This document shows, piece after piece, positions 1 to 26,530 of a stretch of 64,000 nucleotides of DNA. Every line of letters starts with the position of its first letter. The first letter of the stretch is position 1. Source of the DNA: Cavia porcellus (taxonomy: Eukaryota > Chordata > Mammalia > Rodentia > Caviidae). The stretch is from the NCBI RefSeq assembly GCF_034190915.1, contig NW_026947507.1, positions 29,192,001 through 29,256,000 on the forward strand, written 5' to 3'. The notes beneath the pieces are model-generated. The model did not search any database. It was given only the letters and a program-made list of their open reading frames with translations, and was not told where the DNA came from. A program made the translations under genes and the position numbers.

Positions 1-944
1 AAAAATGGGCTCAACTGCACCCAGAGTTCTTTAAACCAAGCCTCTCAATCTTAAGAACAATGCTATGTCGAGAGTATAAAACATTGTTTTGGGAAAACAA
101 CAGTATATGAAAACCAAAGTATGTCATGTCATTTTTTTTCTTCTGCTAGTGAATTATGGCCCTTCATCTATAAACATGAACATGGAAACAAACTCCTGAA
201 GAAGAGAATATTCTAAGAAAGATGGAGATAATGCAATTTTAAAATATATCTATAAATAATTGCTAAACATGGGCTAGAATTTACAGACCACATCTGTGTA
301 GTCCATTCCCTGGTCCTTTGAAAGCTGAGCCAATGTGATAAATAAGTGAGTATTTCACTCTCAGTGGAAGGCAGGAATAAATAACAACATCTGTTTAGCA
401 GAATGGAGCAACATTACTCAAACTGGCATTGAGCGGGTGACTGTGGGCCATGCTGACACCTTGTCCAGAGCCAAAGTACTCCAGCCTGCTATGGAGTTAC
501 TAGCGGAGTAAGACTGAGTCCATGGGAGTTAAATTCATCAGATATCCTGTAGCTGACATACACTCAAATGATACAAACAACTCTCATTCATTAAGGTATC
601 AATGAATTTCCCCTTGGAAGAGAGCTTGTTAGATCAAGTGCAAACACTGAGTGGTTGTTTTCCAGAAACTAACCTGACCTAAAAATCTACCACACACAAT
701 AAAAGCCATGACTGAAGTCTCGTAAGTCTGATACATGTGCCACAGAGTCACCCAGTAGAAAGACCTCTGATATACTTGTCATTATTTCAATAAAGAATGT
801 TACTAAGTCATAAAAATATTATACGAGCTCACGGGAAACTGCAATAGCTTTTAAAGTATCTTTTAGAGCCCACGATGATAACGTAAGATACATCATTCTA
901 AGAAGCATGCTGAGTCATGAACTCTACTTTACATAAAATGTAAA

Positions 945-1054
945 ATTTTTTTTTTTTTTTTGTCTTTTTCCTTTTTATCGGTACTGGGAATCGAACTCAC
1001 GACTGCCTGCTTGCAAGGCAGGCGCTTATGCTGCTGAGCTAAATCCCCAGCCCC
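945..1054 (-). mobile_element. ID SINE (tRNA-derived), young
   Basis: Reverse complement of the rodent ID element: ggggctggggatttagctca with box A and box B of its tRNA ancestor, then an A-rich tail seen here as the T-run. An 18-bp duplication flanks it (933-950 and 1056-1073). It is one of three near-identical copies that define the local ID subfamily. Confidence 0.93.
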
Positions 1055-2458
1055 TATAAAATGTAAAATTTTTCATCACTGGGAACAAGTGCCACAGAAA
1101 TGTCCCCAAATAACACTCAGGGACCCAGATACCCTTCAGACTCACAATGGGGACAGGAAAGCCAGGCATGCTAAATGTGCAAAGCTACAAGGAACTCTAA
1201 TTTCGGTTAAAATACTCTCCTTGCTTCTTCTCATTGTTTTAACTTGCTTATTTGTTTGTTTTGTGATAGAAACATTTTTAAGAATTCATACCAAGACTCT
1301 ATAAGCATTTGGATTGTAAAAAATTAAAGCTTACTCATCATTTGATTATATTTCCATGATTTTAGGATACTAATCTAGACTTCAGGAAGACTAAATAAGT
1401 AAAAAATAAAAGAGAAAATAACCATGAGCTCTAGTCAGAAATCTAATGCTTTTCCCATAAGGCAGTCTGAGAAATTATGAAGTCCAATCAAAAGAAGTAA
1501 AATTGAGCTCCCCTTGTAGGCGGCAGAAACAAAGGTTTCTGAACATCCAAGCAACCTCAGTCTCCCTGACTAGCCACTGCCAGTTTCCACTTATTGTTTC
1601 TTCAGACAAACATCTGCAAAAGTTCTTTTACTAAAAGTACAGATATTGACTAAAGTTTAGGGCCATGTAGGATAGCTACATATATTCACATAAGACAAGA
1701 TAATAAAATGGTTACATTTCTTATTACATTCAAAATAAATTTTAGCTAGGATAAGATGAATATTTACACTAGGAGAATTAAAGAGACTAATGAATTTGAA
1801 CGGATGCAAGATTAGCTTTAGAACTCCCCGAGTTCTTTTGCCTTTTCTGTCTTCAGAGAGAGCTATTACCCAGTTTCCTCAAGATAGTTGAAAGATTAGA
1901 GGCCGCTGGTAACAATGAAAAAGCAGAATATAATCTCAGTCTTCTGATTCGAAAGGCCTTTTCTTTTTTAAGTTTTCTATAATAAATGTGATCAGATGTA
2001 TTATGGATTTGTGGTGGAGAATTCGTTAAGAGTTTTAGATGGTTTTGTCTCCTAAATAGCCCACATATAAGACTATAGCTTGCAGCTATGTATAATTTAG
2101 CAAAACTGTGATACAAATCAAATAAAAATTATGTAGGCATATTAGTTTATTGTGGACTGTTATCTCCAGAATTATGTTTTATTTGTTTTAAATGAAGGTC
2201 AATTCAAAATATGGACAAGTTACATAAAAAAATCAAATAATAAATTTTGAGTGTCTCAAAACCAACACAGGCTATGGCAAAGGACATAGATCCTTGGTCT
2301 TAGTTATTATGTGTTTTACTCCTGTTCTAATAGGAAGACTCTTTTCCATGCAAATTTTGGTTAAAGTTTTTTACTTTAGAGATATCATGGAATCATTTTA
2401 TAATTAAACATACACACACACACACAAACACACTAAAGTCAAGGTTAACATATTTAAG

Positions 2459-2881
2459 TTATTGTTGAAGCAAATTACCATAAACTTAGAGGATTAAAAC
2501 AACACAGATTTATTATCCTATGACCTCAGCAGTCTAAAGTGGGTAGATAAGGCCAAGGTTTTTCTACAGATTCTAGATAAGAATAAACGCCCTTAAGTTT
2601 TTCCAACCTGTATGGTGTACTCACACTCCCTAGCTCAGGTCTCTTTCCTCCAACTTCCAAGTCAGTAACACAGCATCTTTTCTCTTCTCTACCCTCCTGC
2701 TTGCTTTCTATGAGGACCTTGTGACCAACGACCCTTGTGATCATCCAGCTAATCTTCTAATTTTAAGATGCATGACTTTACCACAATTGCAAAATTATTT
2801 TTGTCATGGATGATAATATATTCACCACTTCTGGTATTTAGAACAAGACATGTTTGGGGAGCTGTCGTCTGCCTTTCACAG
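2459..2881 (-). mobile_element. MLT1-type MaLR LTR
   Basis: In this orientation it reads like the reverse of MLT1: accataaacttagaggatta near the start, then acccttgtgatcatccagct, and a final ggggagctgtcgtctgcctt. It is an old eutherian solo LTR, heavily diverged. Confidence 0.75.
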
Positions 2882-3033
2882 AGCATCAAGGCTAAAGGTT
2901 TTCATCCTCTTCAGTACATGCAAATTTTAGATGAAATGAGCACAAATACTTCGGAATCCATGCTTCCAATTCTTTTTCCCAACTTTCTTAGCTTCAGGAA
3001 AAAAATTACAACCCACAAGCCTATAGAAACTTT

Positions 3034-3205
3034 TTGAAATAAAACTTTATTGGAACACAACAAAATTCATTCATTCAGGTACTGTTTCGGCCTACAAAAC
3101 TAAAATGCCAGCTTCAAATTGTTAAAATGCAGACTTCATAGTTCAAGATGTCTATATTTACTACGTGGTTCCTCAGAGAAAAGATTTTCTGAATAGTAAT
3201 CACTA
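3034..3205 (+). mobile_element. hAT-Charlie (MER1-type) fragment
   Basis: The segment aaataaaactttattggaac followed by attcattcattcaggtactg matches a common nonautonomous Charlie-type DNA transposon. The remainder is decayed. Confidence 0.6.
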
Positions 3206-4744
3206 GCTACCTTTTCAATTGTTAGAATTGAATTTCATTTGCAAAATTTCTAATTTAATTTGAATAATTCAGCAATATGGTGATTTTCATTAATTATAAT
3301 TATGATTGCTATTTGTATATAATATGAATGACCAAGTCTAATTTCCCTTTATGACCTTCCTCAACTGCTTTAGTAATTTGTTTTAACAATAAAACACACA
3401 GAGGAAATTTGAAGGACCTTCAATTCTATGATTTTAGAGAGTCAAAATTAGTACCCCGTGCAGCAACTAAAATTTAACATATGCATAAAAGAGAATAATG
3501 GTACTATAACATCCAAAGACTGAAATGTATCCATGTCTAAAAAAAGACTTCTGATAGCTCTATCATCACACTGTTGTCTGATAATAAACACTAAATATGA
3601 ACAACCACACTGTGAACTGAAAATACCCATATTTTATGTACAAGATTGCTTGCTCTTCTTTCAAAGAAGGCAGTAAATTTTATTGTAAATTCTGACATCC
3701 ACAAGTACAGATCTAAATAAGCTCTAGATTATAGTTATAAATAAACCAAATCAAGATAAAAGTCATCTCAGACATATATAGCCAAACAAACTACTGCATA
3801 CATGTCACTCAACATGACTTTATGTTAAAATTTAAAAAAATGGATAAGAAATCAAAGCTCTCAAAACTGGCAAACTAGATTAGTTTTATTCAAAGGCTTC
3901 TAAAATTATCAGGAAGTCCTTGTTTTTCCAACTGCCTGAGTGAGCTGCATTGCTGATGCGAATGTAGTTTGGAGAAGGTTCTTCTCAATCAGGACCTTGG
4001 ACAGGACTAGGAAGCCATGGCCTGCTATGAGCAGTCATCTCAGCATCTACATCCTTCCCAAAGTGACTGAAATACACCACTGTGTGACTGCAGAGTCACT
4101 TATAATGCAACAAGTGGAACAACTTTGTACCAGAAATGCAAATGCCATCAGTTATGTCTCATTTCACTATAATACAATATTTGAATAAACCATTTCATTG
4201 AATGGAATGAGATAACAGGGAAATTTAAAATTAACCTACTGTCTAGAGTGACAGCAAACTGCCTTAGTTTGGAAATTTCTTTCCTGAAATATTTTTGCAC
4301 TTTACTACCAACCCTGTTAGACTCTTTCATGCCTAGCATCCCCCCTTGTTCTAAATGTAGCATATTTCAAGAAATTGTTTAAATTTCTATATTCTTATAA
4401 CTGTATTATCTTAAAATATATGACTTACACTATGATCTAAAGTAAAACATAATATTTACTACCGATGAATATACTATAATGGAAGACTCAAAACACAAAA
4501 ATTAAATCAAACTATACATTCCTCTTTGTATTAGACAGATTAATATGTAGGAGAAGTATAAAAACATTAGTATACAACTGCAGAGGGTAATGCATTATAC
4601 AAAAATGATATTCTATAAACCACAAGTGAAGTTGATTATAAAACCATACACATTGTCTGTATGAGGCATAGAGATTTGAGGTATCCAGTAGAATATAATA
4701 TGTTGCATGTAAGTGAATTATTTTATTTTTTTATATTTTATGCA

Positions 4745-4837
4745 TTTTTTTTTTTTTTTTTTGGTATTGGGGATCGAACTCACAACCATGTACTTGCAGA
4801 GCAGGTACTCATGCCAATGAGCTAAATCCCCAGCCCC
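4745..4837 (-). mobile_element. ID SINE
   Basis: A minus-oriented ID copy with T-run and intact tRNA-like boxes, ending ctaaatccccagcccc. A possible duplication aagtga(a)ttatt lies at about 4711 and 4841. Confidence 0.88.
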
Positions 4838-5023
4838 TTTAAGTGATTATTATCCTGTTGTTTCCTCGCTGAATTTCTGACTTTCTGTCTCCTCTTCCAT
4901 TGAGAAACATCAATACCCCTTTGGAAACTTCACTGCCAGCAACAACTTTAACAACACATTTTGGCAGCACCTTTTAAAGCATCCAACAAAGGAACCCAGG
5001 AGAAAAACGTGGCTGTCATCTTT

Positions 5024-5061
5024 ATCTAGGAAATCAAGGATTTGTTTAGTATAAGTAGAAA
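5024..5061 (+). repeat. Direct repeat, copy A (low-coordinate side of CUB4a exon)
   Basis: 38 bases starting atctaggaaatcaaggattt match copy B at 5891-5928 with one mismatch. Confidence 0.95.
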
Positions 5062-5133
5062 GTATGGCAAGAATAATCTTTTCCAGATGCCTATTGATTT
5101 AATTCGGTTCCATAAATAGACTTTTTCCTTTTA

Positions 5134-5352
<219 letters not shown>

Positions 5353-5890
5353 CTAGCCCACAACTGGGCCAGAAAATGAGCAGCCTATCTGCCCACTGCC
5401 CTGTTGAGAGATGCTCCGAAATACTAGCTAATCACCACTCCCCATCTCTGCTATCATAGTAGTGTGCATTGAGGATTATGTTGCTGAGCATAATCAGGCA
5501 ATGTTTGTCATCTGACTCACTGGAAATTAGATGTTTACTGCAAATCAAATAAGAGCCTAAATAGAAAATGAACTATTTTAAACTGTTGGATCCATAAGCT
5601 CAAAATGTAACACAGCAACATATTTTGACAATCAAGAATGTCAGGACTGGGTATGTGAAAAATATGAAATGCATTGCCAGCCACAGAAACTAATTGACTG
5701 TGCAATTTTAATTATTTTCTTTTCCTATTAATGGAAACAGAATTTGCTGCTAATAACAGCATTAAAGCATTTTATAAATCATGCATTTTCATTTGCTTTC
5801 TGTCTTACGCACATACTTGAACATCTAAACTATAAGGTTACCTGCTAAAGTAAATTAACCTCATTTTCATTAAATATAACCATCAACCTC

Positions 5891-5928
5891 ATCTAGGAAA
5901 TCAAGGATTTGTTTAGTGTAAGTAGAAA
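5891..5928 (+). repeat. Direct repeat, copy B (high-coordinate side of CUB4a exon)
   Basis: Matches copy A with one mismatch. Weaker similarity continues for about 20 bp after both copies (aatctttt). Confidence 0.95.
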
Positions 5929-6548
5929 AACATATGAAGAAAATCTTTTAACCAAGTAATAAGGGGAAAATTAGGTGAACAGAATTAGCCTTGGAGATGA
6001 CATCCAAATTAACTTCCAAGAATATCTAATTCAGTTAGCATGAAATTTCTTCTATGTTTTTCACAACTAATGTCCCTTTAGCTGAGACAGGTAAATATCC
6101 AATTTCAAAAATATTTGTGATCAGCAGGTCATCTTCACTCTAACTTATGAAGCTATACACTATAAGTTTTGGTTCAGATTGAAATTATTTGTAATGTCTG
6201 GTGTATTCCATTATAAAATACAAGTTGTTTTCTTAAGTTTTCCCAAAAAAATCTACTTGACAATATTCTTTACTCTCTACCTGTTACAATCTACCTGGAC
6301 AATCTACCTGTCACACTGCAGGGTTACACATCAAAGCTCTGTCCCCAACAATAATTAATGTAAATTCTGTTTCAGCTGCTGCCACAGTTTTACTCCTTAT
6401 TACAAACCTTCACCTTACTCACAGCAGGTTTTCATAGAAAGATTTAGGTTTACAGAAGAGGAATAAAAAATAAAGAGAAGATGAAATGCGGTTCCGGTCC
6501 AACAAATTAAAGTTAGCAAGACAATAGCTTGCAGGGCCCACAGCTGCG

Positions 6549-6619
6549 ATGTCGTGAAGGAGGAGAGCCGTTGCCTAAGTGTGAGGCCCTGGGTCTGAGC
6601 TCCAGCACTGAAAAGAAAA
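6549..6619 (+). mobile_element. Partial, diverged ID-like SINE
   Basis: The box-B side (gaggccctgggtctgagctc) and tail start (cagcactgaaaag) match an ID/dID element. The 5' half is weak. Confidence 0.6.
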
Positions 6620-7976
6620 ATCTGGACCCATTTTTGACAAAAGTTTCCTAAATTTCATCATCTCTATTTTTGCCTGGCCAAATAAAATGTGAGGTTCACA
6701 GGACCTACAGTCACTGCAACAAAACGGGGAGGCTCGGTGCTGAAATATACAAGGCACATATACTACAGCAGATGTAAAGGGAAATTCAATTTCTTTGCTG
6801 ATAATGAAAGTGAACTTCATTTATGACTATCTGGACATCATTATATTTTATAGGAAGTATTTTTCAGATAACTTGAATAATATTATTTATTCTAACAAGC
6901 ATGGACATATTTGTTACTTGTGAGTCATAAGTTACATACATAATTTGCAAGAGCTGTTGTGTTTTTTCTCTAATTTACTTTCCACATCTGCAAAAACAAC
7001 TGGAAGTATTTCTAAGACTATTGATTTAATAGCATACTCTACCCAGTTATAAACATCATGCTCTTACATAAAAGTAGAGAGTAATTCCTTCTTCCATATG
7101 ATTCTGTACAATGCCAGTCTGTCAAAGGAAAACAGAGAACTATCCCTCATATGTGTTATTACTGGAGTGAAATTTAACAAAATAATATAATTCAGGATAT
7201 TCTTTACTATTTTAAGGTATACACAAAAGTATCTAATTGAAGTTTCAGTCAGGCTTTTCTAGTCTACATATGCTGATGACTAAAGTTATAAAATCTTCAT
7301 TAATGGTTCTCTTTTCAGAACAAGCACAAATTCATTGTCAGTAGAAATTTCCAGAGCAGACCCTCCTAGGAGGCAATAAAAATTAATAATTATTCTTTTT
7401 CCCTTCTAACTCAACCTAATAGAAAGAATTAAAGTCATTGTTTCAAAAATCAGATAATGGGATCTTGTAAAGCCCTGGGAATAAAATCTACTTGGCTATT
7501 ACTGTACTCCTAGTTTGGTATTTTGGTCAAAACCCCAACTTGAAATTTTAAATGGCATGCCACTTTCAAGTGTCTTTCCTTTGGTAGGCATTTAGGTTTG
7601 ATAGTTCTGTGTTTATAGATACATCATTCATGCAGTACATATATGAGATATTTCATAGCAGGATATTATACCAAGTTTAAAACATTCCGCATAAGTTTAT
7701 AGATGAATAGTATATCAAGTTGGTTCTACAAAGTCCTGGAGACCTTGTCACAATTAATTTTTGGCTACAAGATAGCAGTACCAGAGTTTCCATGTCTGTC
7801 ATATAAAGTGGCTAATGTCATTCACGTGTGAGGTGTGAAACTTTATGGGTAATATAATGAGGTTCCCAATAATATGGGTTAGAACTCTGAAAATTGCACC
7901 GAATTTTTATTTTTGGTTTTTATTTTGACCTTTGAATACTCAGCAGTAACATCACTCAGTGATATGATTAAGTCTA

Positions 7977-18582
<10,606 letters not shown>

Positions 18583-18925
18583 TCACATTAATACCCAAAT
18601 GTCTCGGCACTGAATGTTAACCACTTTCTGGGTTTTAAAGTATAGAAACCATAGTTTCTGTTTTTTAACTTTTAGCACAACTATGTCCATTATCAAATTC
18701 CATTTAAAACCTATTTTGTAGCTTTGGAAAAAGGCAAATTATTTTTGAACTGTAACATTTTAAATCACTTTCTAGTGGAGTGAGCAATATATTGGGTTTT
18801 AGTTTCCTGATCTTTTAAATGGGTATAATAATAACTGGTAATGCTAAGGATTTCTTGACTGCTACAGAATTAAGAAAGAAAATTTTGTGGAAATTGATGA
18901 GGCTGTTCTGGGAACCAAGGAAAAA

Positions 18926-18942
18926 ATAGATAGATAGATAGG

Positions 18943-18989
<47 letters not shown>

Positions 18990-18995
18990 GATAGA
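18926..18995 (+). repeat. GATA microsatellite
   Basis: About 16 GATA units with one variant near 18941 (ggta). The minus-strand open frame over it is repeat translation. Confidence 0.98.
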
Positions 18996-20101
18996 CAGGT
19001 CCTGAGTAACCAGATCACAGTCATTTGTCTAGTTCCTCAAAATTTTTGTCCAAGACAAGTAAAGCTTTATTACCTGAGCTGACAGACAACATAAATTGTG
19101 TTAACGATAACATATTTTTTTAAAAAAAGGCTAACATCTGGTTTTCTTTCCTTTTCATAATGAAATCAGCAAAATCACATTATCTAAAAGCAAGTTGAAT
19201 GAAAAGAATGCATACTATACACAGTTCATAACTAATTCCTACTGAGAAAGTTGAGCTACCTATAACAGCTTTCTTGCCTGAATTTGTGTATAAATTTACT
19301 TTTATATATTATTGTATTATATAAATATGCAAAATATCTGTAAACTTACTTTTAACACTTTTTGACAAATTATTATGAAGGCAAATATTTATTTCTAGAA
19401 GGTATAAATTAATGTCATGTTAAATTATGATTGTTATAAAATACATTTTTTCATAATAGTATTTTTAAATTTTCTAATAGAAGGAGAATTATCGGTAGCT
19501 TCACAGCCAAGATGAAGATTTTTGAAAGGAAACTTCAAAGTTGTAAGGAGAAATAGGGAGACTTTAATTTTTAAGCAGGGCAGCAAAGTGTGACATTTTT
19601 TCATTAAGCATACACTGCTGCTACCTTTGCTCCTTCTCAGATCTTCTGTTACAGATACAGTACAGAGGAAGGTTCCCACTTCCCAGGGACTTACATTTCA
19701 GTAGGAAAAAGCTAAATAAATTAATGCATACATAAAGATAAATATGTTACTACAATTTCTATGAAAATAAATTTTCAGGAGGTTTAAACAGGAATACAGG
19801 GGAAATAGAAGGAAAGTCAATATTTTCTACCTGTACATTAAGATGTGGAGTCTCTCACAGGATAGAAAGAAGGAATAAAAAAGAGCCAGCCTTACATTCT
19901 GAAGAGATTACAGACCAGGAATAACACTCTGCAAGAAACCCCATGTTACAATATAAAGAGGAAATGTAGAGAATCCTGACAAAAATACTTTAATCAATCA
20001 TTTGTTCATTTAAAACACATAGTTGGCTTTATGGTAAATGCTTTATGTTTGTGCTAGATGCTAAAGGAAGGTTCAAAGACAATGCAGACACAGGGTTTTA
20101 A

Positions 20102-20208
20102 TTTTTTTTTTTTTTTGTCTTTTCATTTTTATCAGTACCAGGGATCGAACTCACAACTGCCTGCTTGCAAGGCAGGCACTTATGCTGCTGAGCTAAATCC
20201 CCAGCTCC
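20102..20208 (-). mobile_element. ID SINE, young
   Basis: Near-consensus ID element in reverse, with a perfect 16-bp target-site duplication acagggttttaatttt at 20090-20105 and 20211-20226. Confidence 0.93.
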
Positions 20209-20300
20209 AAACAGGGTTTTAATTTTAATAGGAGAGACATATTTGTGGGCTATGTTAAGTAAAAGATAAAAGAAATGATGAGTAGTTAAAGGAATGTAAG

Positions 20301-20355
20301 GTGGATGGATGGATGGATGGATGGATGGATGGATGGATGGACAGATGGATGGATG
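20301..20355 (+). repeat. GGAT microsatellite
   Basis: About 13 GGAT units with one interruption (acag). Overlapping open frames on both strands are repeat translations. Confidence 0.98.
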
Positions 20356-20611
20356 CACACATACGAGCATACACCATACGAGCATACACAGAAGAAGAAG
20401 GAGCACAACAAAGGAGGGAGAAATGGAAGGATGAAGAGATGGATGGGGGATGGATATACATGGATATACACGGCCTGGTAATCAAAGAGGGAAAGGGCGA
20501 TAAATTGAGTCTCACTAGTTGAAGATCAAGATCAAGGTCTTTGTGGGGCAAGGAGAGAATAAAAGGCAAAATAGAATTGGGGAGAAGGTGGCCACACCAG
20601 CCCAGCCCTAC

Positions 20612-20737
20612 CTTCGCAACCCCTTCTGTCAGGCCCCAGCTCATAACCAGGCTCACAGGCACACTGGTAGCTGCCCAGGGTATTCAGACACCGCTGCTCA
20701 CAGCCCCCTCGGTCAGGTTTGGCACACTCATCTTCCT
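20612..20737 (-). CDS. TLL1: TLL1 exon: EGF1 (calcium-binding EGF-like domain)
   Basis: A 126-nt exon encodes a complete six-cysteine EGF domain from [16 protein letters not shown] to PDRRGCE. The E-D-E-C start and the [12 protein letters not shown] core fit the calcium-binding EGF consensus. It is exactly as long as the EGF2 exon and also has phase 1 on both sides. The acceptor is AG at 20738-20739 and the donor is GTAGGG. It is clearly more GC-rich than its surroundings. It connects CUB2 to CUB3. A GGAT microsatellite lies about 260 bp into the downstream intron. Confidence 0.96.
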
Positions 20738-22728
<1,991 letters not shown>

Positions 22729-23222
22729 CTACAACAGTAAGATTATGGTATATTCCATTAATAGGCAAAACAATTTCAGTAGGAAGACAAAGCATTCTCA
22801 ATGCTATAGTACTCTTGTTAATACAAAAAATTACTTAAATCAAATGAGTACAAAAGAACATTTCCCATGTGTATATATAGCCATACCCTATACTCAGTGG
22901 ATACCTACATGCAAAAGGATTTTTGTACTTAAAAAAAAAAATACCTAAGGAATAGTGTTTCCATGAGAATTAGGACCAACATAAGTTAATCGGTTTTTAA
23001 AAGAAAAGTTAAGCTACAAATAATGACTCTTTAAGCAGAGCTGAAAAAAATAATCACAGCAGATAATCATCTTTAAAAAATATGGACCAGACATACAGTA
23101 AACAATATATAACTTACTCTGAAACTAACAAAAAATGTTCATAGTTTATCAGTGTTACAATTTTATTCAGAGAAGCTAGAATCAAATATTTGACTATTGT
23201 ATCATTGTCGTAGGTTATAAAC

Positions 23223-23368
23223 TAGTTTTGAAAAGTAAATATGATATTTCTTCCTAGTCTATAAAATTTTTGTCCACAGTTAGTACAGCTGAGTATAGTT
23301 TTGAAAAGTAAATCTGATATTTCTTCCTAGTCTATAAAATTTTTGTCCACAGTTAGTACAGCTGAGTA
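23223..23368 (+). repeat. 73-bp tandem duplication
   Basis: Copy 1 is 23223-23295 and copy 2 is 23296-23368. They differ at a single base (aaatatgat against aaatctgat), so the duplication is recent. Confidence 0.97.
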
Positions 23369-23519
23369 TAGAATGACAGTCAACATTGTGGTTTTTGTCC
23401 TGTTGTCTCAAAGTATCAATGATACCTCTTGATATCAATGATACCTTTTCCTTGATATACTTCTCTCTATCCCTATAATCTGAAGGAATCCCATGTCTTT
23501 GCTTAAAGACTAAATGCAA

Positions 23520-23708
23520 GCCAGGTGCAGTGGTGCATGCCTATAATCCCAGCCCTAAGGATGGAGGATCACAAATAAGAATCCTGCCTGAGATATTTAG
23601 CAAGATATTGTTACAAAAAAAACTTTTTAAAAAATTAAAGAGACTTGATATGGAGCTCAGGATTAGATCATCCTTAGGTATGATGCCCTAGGCCAAAGGA
23701 AAAAAGAA
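23520..23708 (+). mobile_element. B1-ID composite SINE
   Basis: The 7SL-like left part (gccaggtgcagtggtgcatg, then ataatcccag) is followed by an ID-like part (gatatggagctcagg... and ...atgccctaggcc) and an A-rich end. This matches the B1-dID composites of non-murid rodents. Confidence 0.8.
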
Positions 23709-26104
23709 TTCTGCATGCAGACTTTAGACCAGATCATTGGCCGGTGAATTTATAGAGAAGAATTCATGCACTGATGTTTTGGCCCTAATTGTCTAAAAAC
23801 AACAGAAAGGATGGCTATAAAAATTCCACAAGACAAATTGTGAACCAAATTCTTCCTTTTAGCTTTTTAACAGAAGTTGGACATTATCTTTGAAATCTTA
23901 ATAGAGACAACTGCTTATGGAGTGTTTGAAAAATGGAAAAGGCAGACACAATTTAAAACTATAAAAATTATTACAGTTTGTCAACTATTGTTCAACACAC
24001 AATTTATTAATTCATGTAATGCTCTCATTACAAAGCTGATATCGGAAAAATATATCTATATTTATGGAATTGCAACCTGCATAGATGAAATTAATGCCTA
24101 TTTGAACACTCTTGTTGATTTATTGCCACATTGTGCAAGATATTCCTCAAATAAGATAGCATAAGAGCAACCTAAAAAGCAACTTTTTCTGAGGAACAGA
24201 TTTAGCTGTGAAAGAATTACATCTGTGGTTTCCTTTTCACCAATCATAGAACTGAACTCATTCATTGTTTTAGCAAACATATTCACTGCTACTCTCGACT
24301 AGACACATTGCTCAGTGTTCAATACTTATCATTCAGTAAATAACACTGAGCTGCTGGAATTGGCATGCTTTTGTAAGTGAGTAGACAGGAAAAGGAGAAA
24401 TAAAATAATTAGTTCAATCTTAAGTACTAGAAAACAATAAATTCCATGAAAGACATACAAAGAGACACAAGAATGAGGCATGCGATGTGTTAGTGGGAGC
24501 AAAGGCTACAGTTTTCAATGAAACCATCAGGTAGGAACTCATTAACTATAATTCATAAACTCAGATTTTTTTTCTTAGAATAGAAATCAACACTGAACTA
24601 CTGACAAAAATGTAGGGAAAATAGCCAAAAGTCTTAGCAAGCCAAACAAACCTCAGCTACTTCAAGCAGCACAGAATGAACTGGCTTTGATTCGTGAATC
24701 ATATTAGGGTGAGGTATAAGAAAGGGCAATCAGAATACACACTGAAGAAAAGTCCTTGTAGTGGAGACCCACTAGCAAAAATTAAATCACATTGCTTCAT
24801 AGTAAAAGCCACAGTAGAATAAAAATTAATGACTTTTTTGTAATTAAAATTTACAAAGATTTTTAATTACCGTTTTAAAAAGATCAATACTTTTTTTTAA
24901 AAAAATGCAATCACAACAAGAAAGAAAACAAGATGGTCACTATTGAAAATAAAAATTAGTATCTTCAGTGATTAAAAAGAGATAATTTGATACTTCCCTG
25001 CCTATAACAGTTTGTTCTTTTAAGAAATACACAACAGGTGCTGTGGGTACTGGGTTGCCTAGAAAATGAACTGTGTCCCACACCTATGGATTTACGATGC
25101 ATATGGATTTTGTAAATGCTTACAATAGTGACAGATTCAAACTAGTCCTGCATATCTGATTAATGGCCCAAAGGGTGTGTTTCTGTGGTTTCCCATGAAA
25201 TCCTGTGTTTAGTGCTTATGCAACTAATCTACACCACTGTGTTAGTTGTGGTTACACTTCATCAACCATGTCTTCTTGGAACAGTGACAGTGAGAATGAA
25301 TGAAAATGTGTTATTTGATTTATGTCATTTCTGCAAGATTTTTTAGAGTAATAGCAGATAATTTCATCCACTGATATATGAAATACACAGAAATAAATAT
25401 GCTACAAGCTAAAAAGTGAATCAAGTCTGTTGATGTTATGCCAATAACCTTACATTCTATGAACAGAAAGAACAAGATCAATGATTTATAAAAGTAAAAA
25501 AAAAATTAAAAGAAAAAGTAATTTCTTCTTGAATTAACACAGGGACACAGTTCAGAGCATGGGGATCTGAATACAATGTCATGCACAATTACACGTAACA
25601 AATACGTTTTGATGACAATAATGTCGATTTATTACAGACCTTATGGTAATCAGAATGTAAACCATATCTGAATGTGATGATTTACATAATGTAAACAGAC
25701 TTACTATACACAGACAGTACAGTAGAAATGACAATAAACTCTGATCATTTTTCAGAAAACTGGTATTTAAATGATACTGATAGTAGATCCAAATACCCGA
25801 AGGAGGAACAACAGGAACTAAGACTCACTAGAAGGGATTAATGTTACACTAAATTCCTAAGAGGAGGCCCATAACATTAATATAGACAGTTAACAAGGAG
25901 CCATGGAAAAGATGAGTTATTCTGTTTTGCAAGAAGTAAAGTGAATAAATTTTGACCGAAAGTGGTCAGCTTCTTGTTCTAAAACTGCCAGTCGTATAGA
26001 GCTTTGTGGCGAGTACTTGCAAGTGTGTTTTAACACAGATGAAAGTCAGCCTCAGGGGACAGGGCAAGGTCCAGGTTAAGAACCCATTCATAAATTTATA
26101 TATA

Positions 26105-26530
26105 AATATATGTGTAAGTGTATAGGTCATGCTCAAAGTAGACATTTCAAATTAGCCAAAAGAAAAAAGCAACCCTTTGGTATATGAATAGATAAACAAA
26201 ACATAGCATATATGTACAATGAAATATTATTAAACTTTATAAAGGAATAAATTTTTGAGACATGCTACAAATATAATGAAACTAGGTGAAACACGCCAGT
26301 CACAAAAAGATAAATGTTGCATGATTTCACTTATGTGAGATATTATACCTAAAACATCAAATTCATAGAGACAAAAACTGGTGGTTTTCATGGATGGGAA
26401 AGAGGAAAGGATGGGAGGGAGAGTTTTGTTAGTGGGTATAGAATTTCAGTTATGTAAGATGAAAACAATTTGGAGATTGGTTGCACATTACTGTAGAATG
26501 TACTTTAATGCTACAGAATGATATATTTAA
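26105..26530 (+). mobile_element. L1 3' end
   Basis: It follows the end of L1 ORF2 and the 3' UTR of old mammalian L1s: acaatgaaatattattaaac, gaaacacgccagtcacaaaa, then gaatttcagttatgtaagat. Frameshifted and 5'-truncated. Confidence 0.8.

Noticed and set aside
18815..19024. Open frame with repeated Tyr-Leu-Ser-Ile
   Set aside because: This is translation of the GATA microsatellite.
20098..20662. Several open frames with His/Pro/Ser or Met-Asp-Gly-Trp repeats
   Set aside because: These are translations of the GGAT microsatellite and an ID element.
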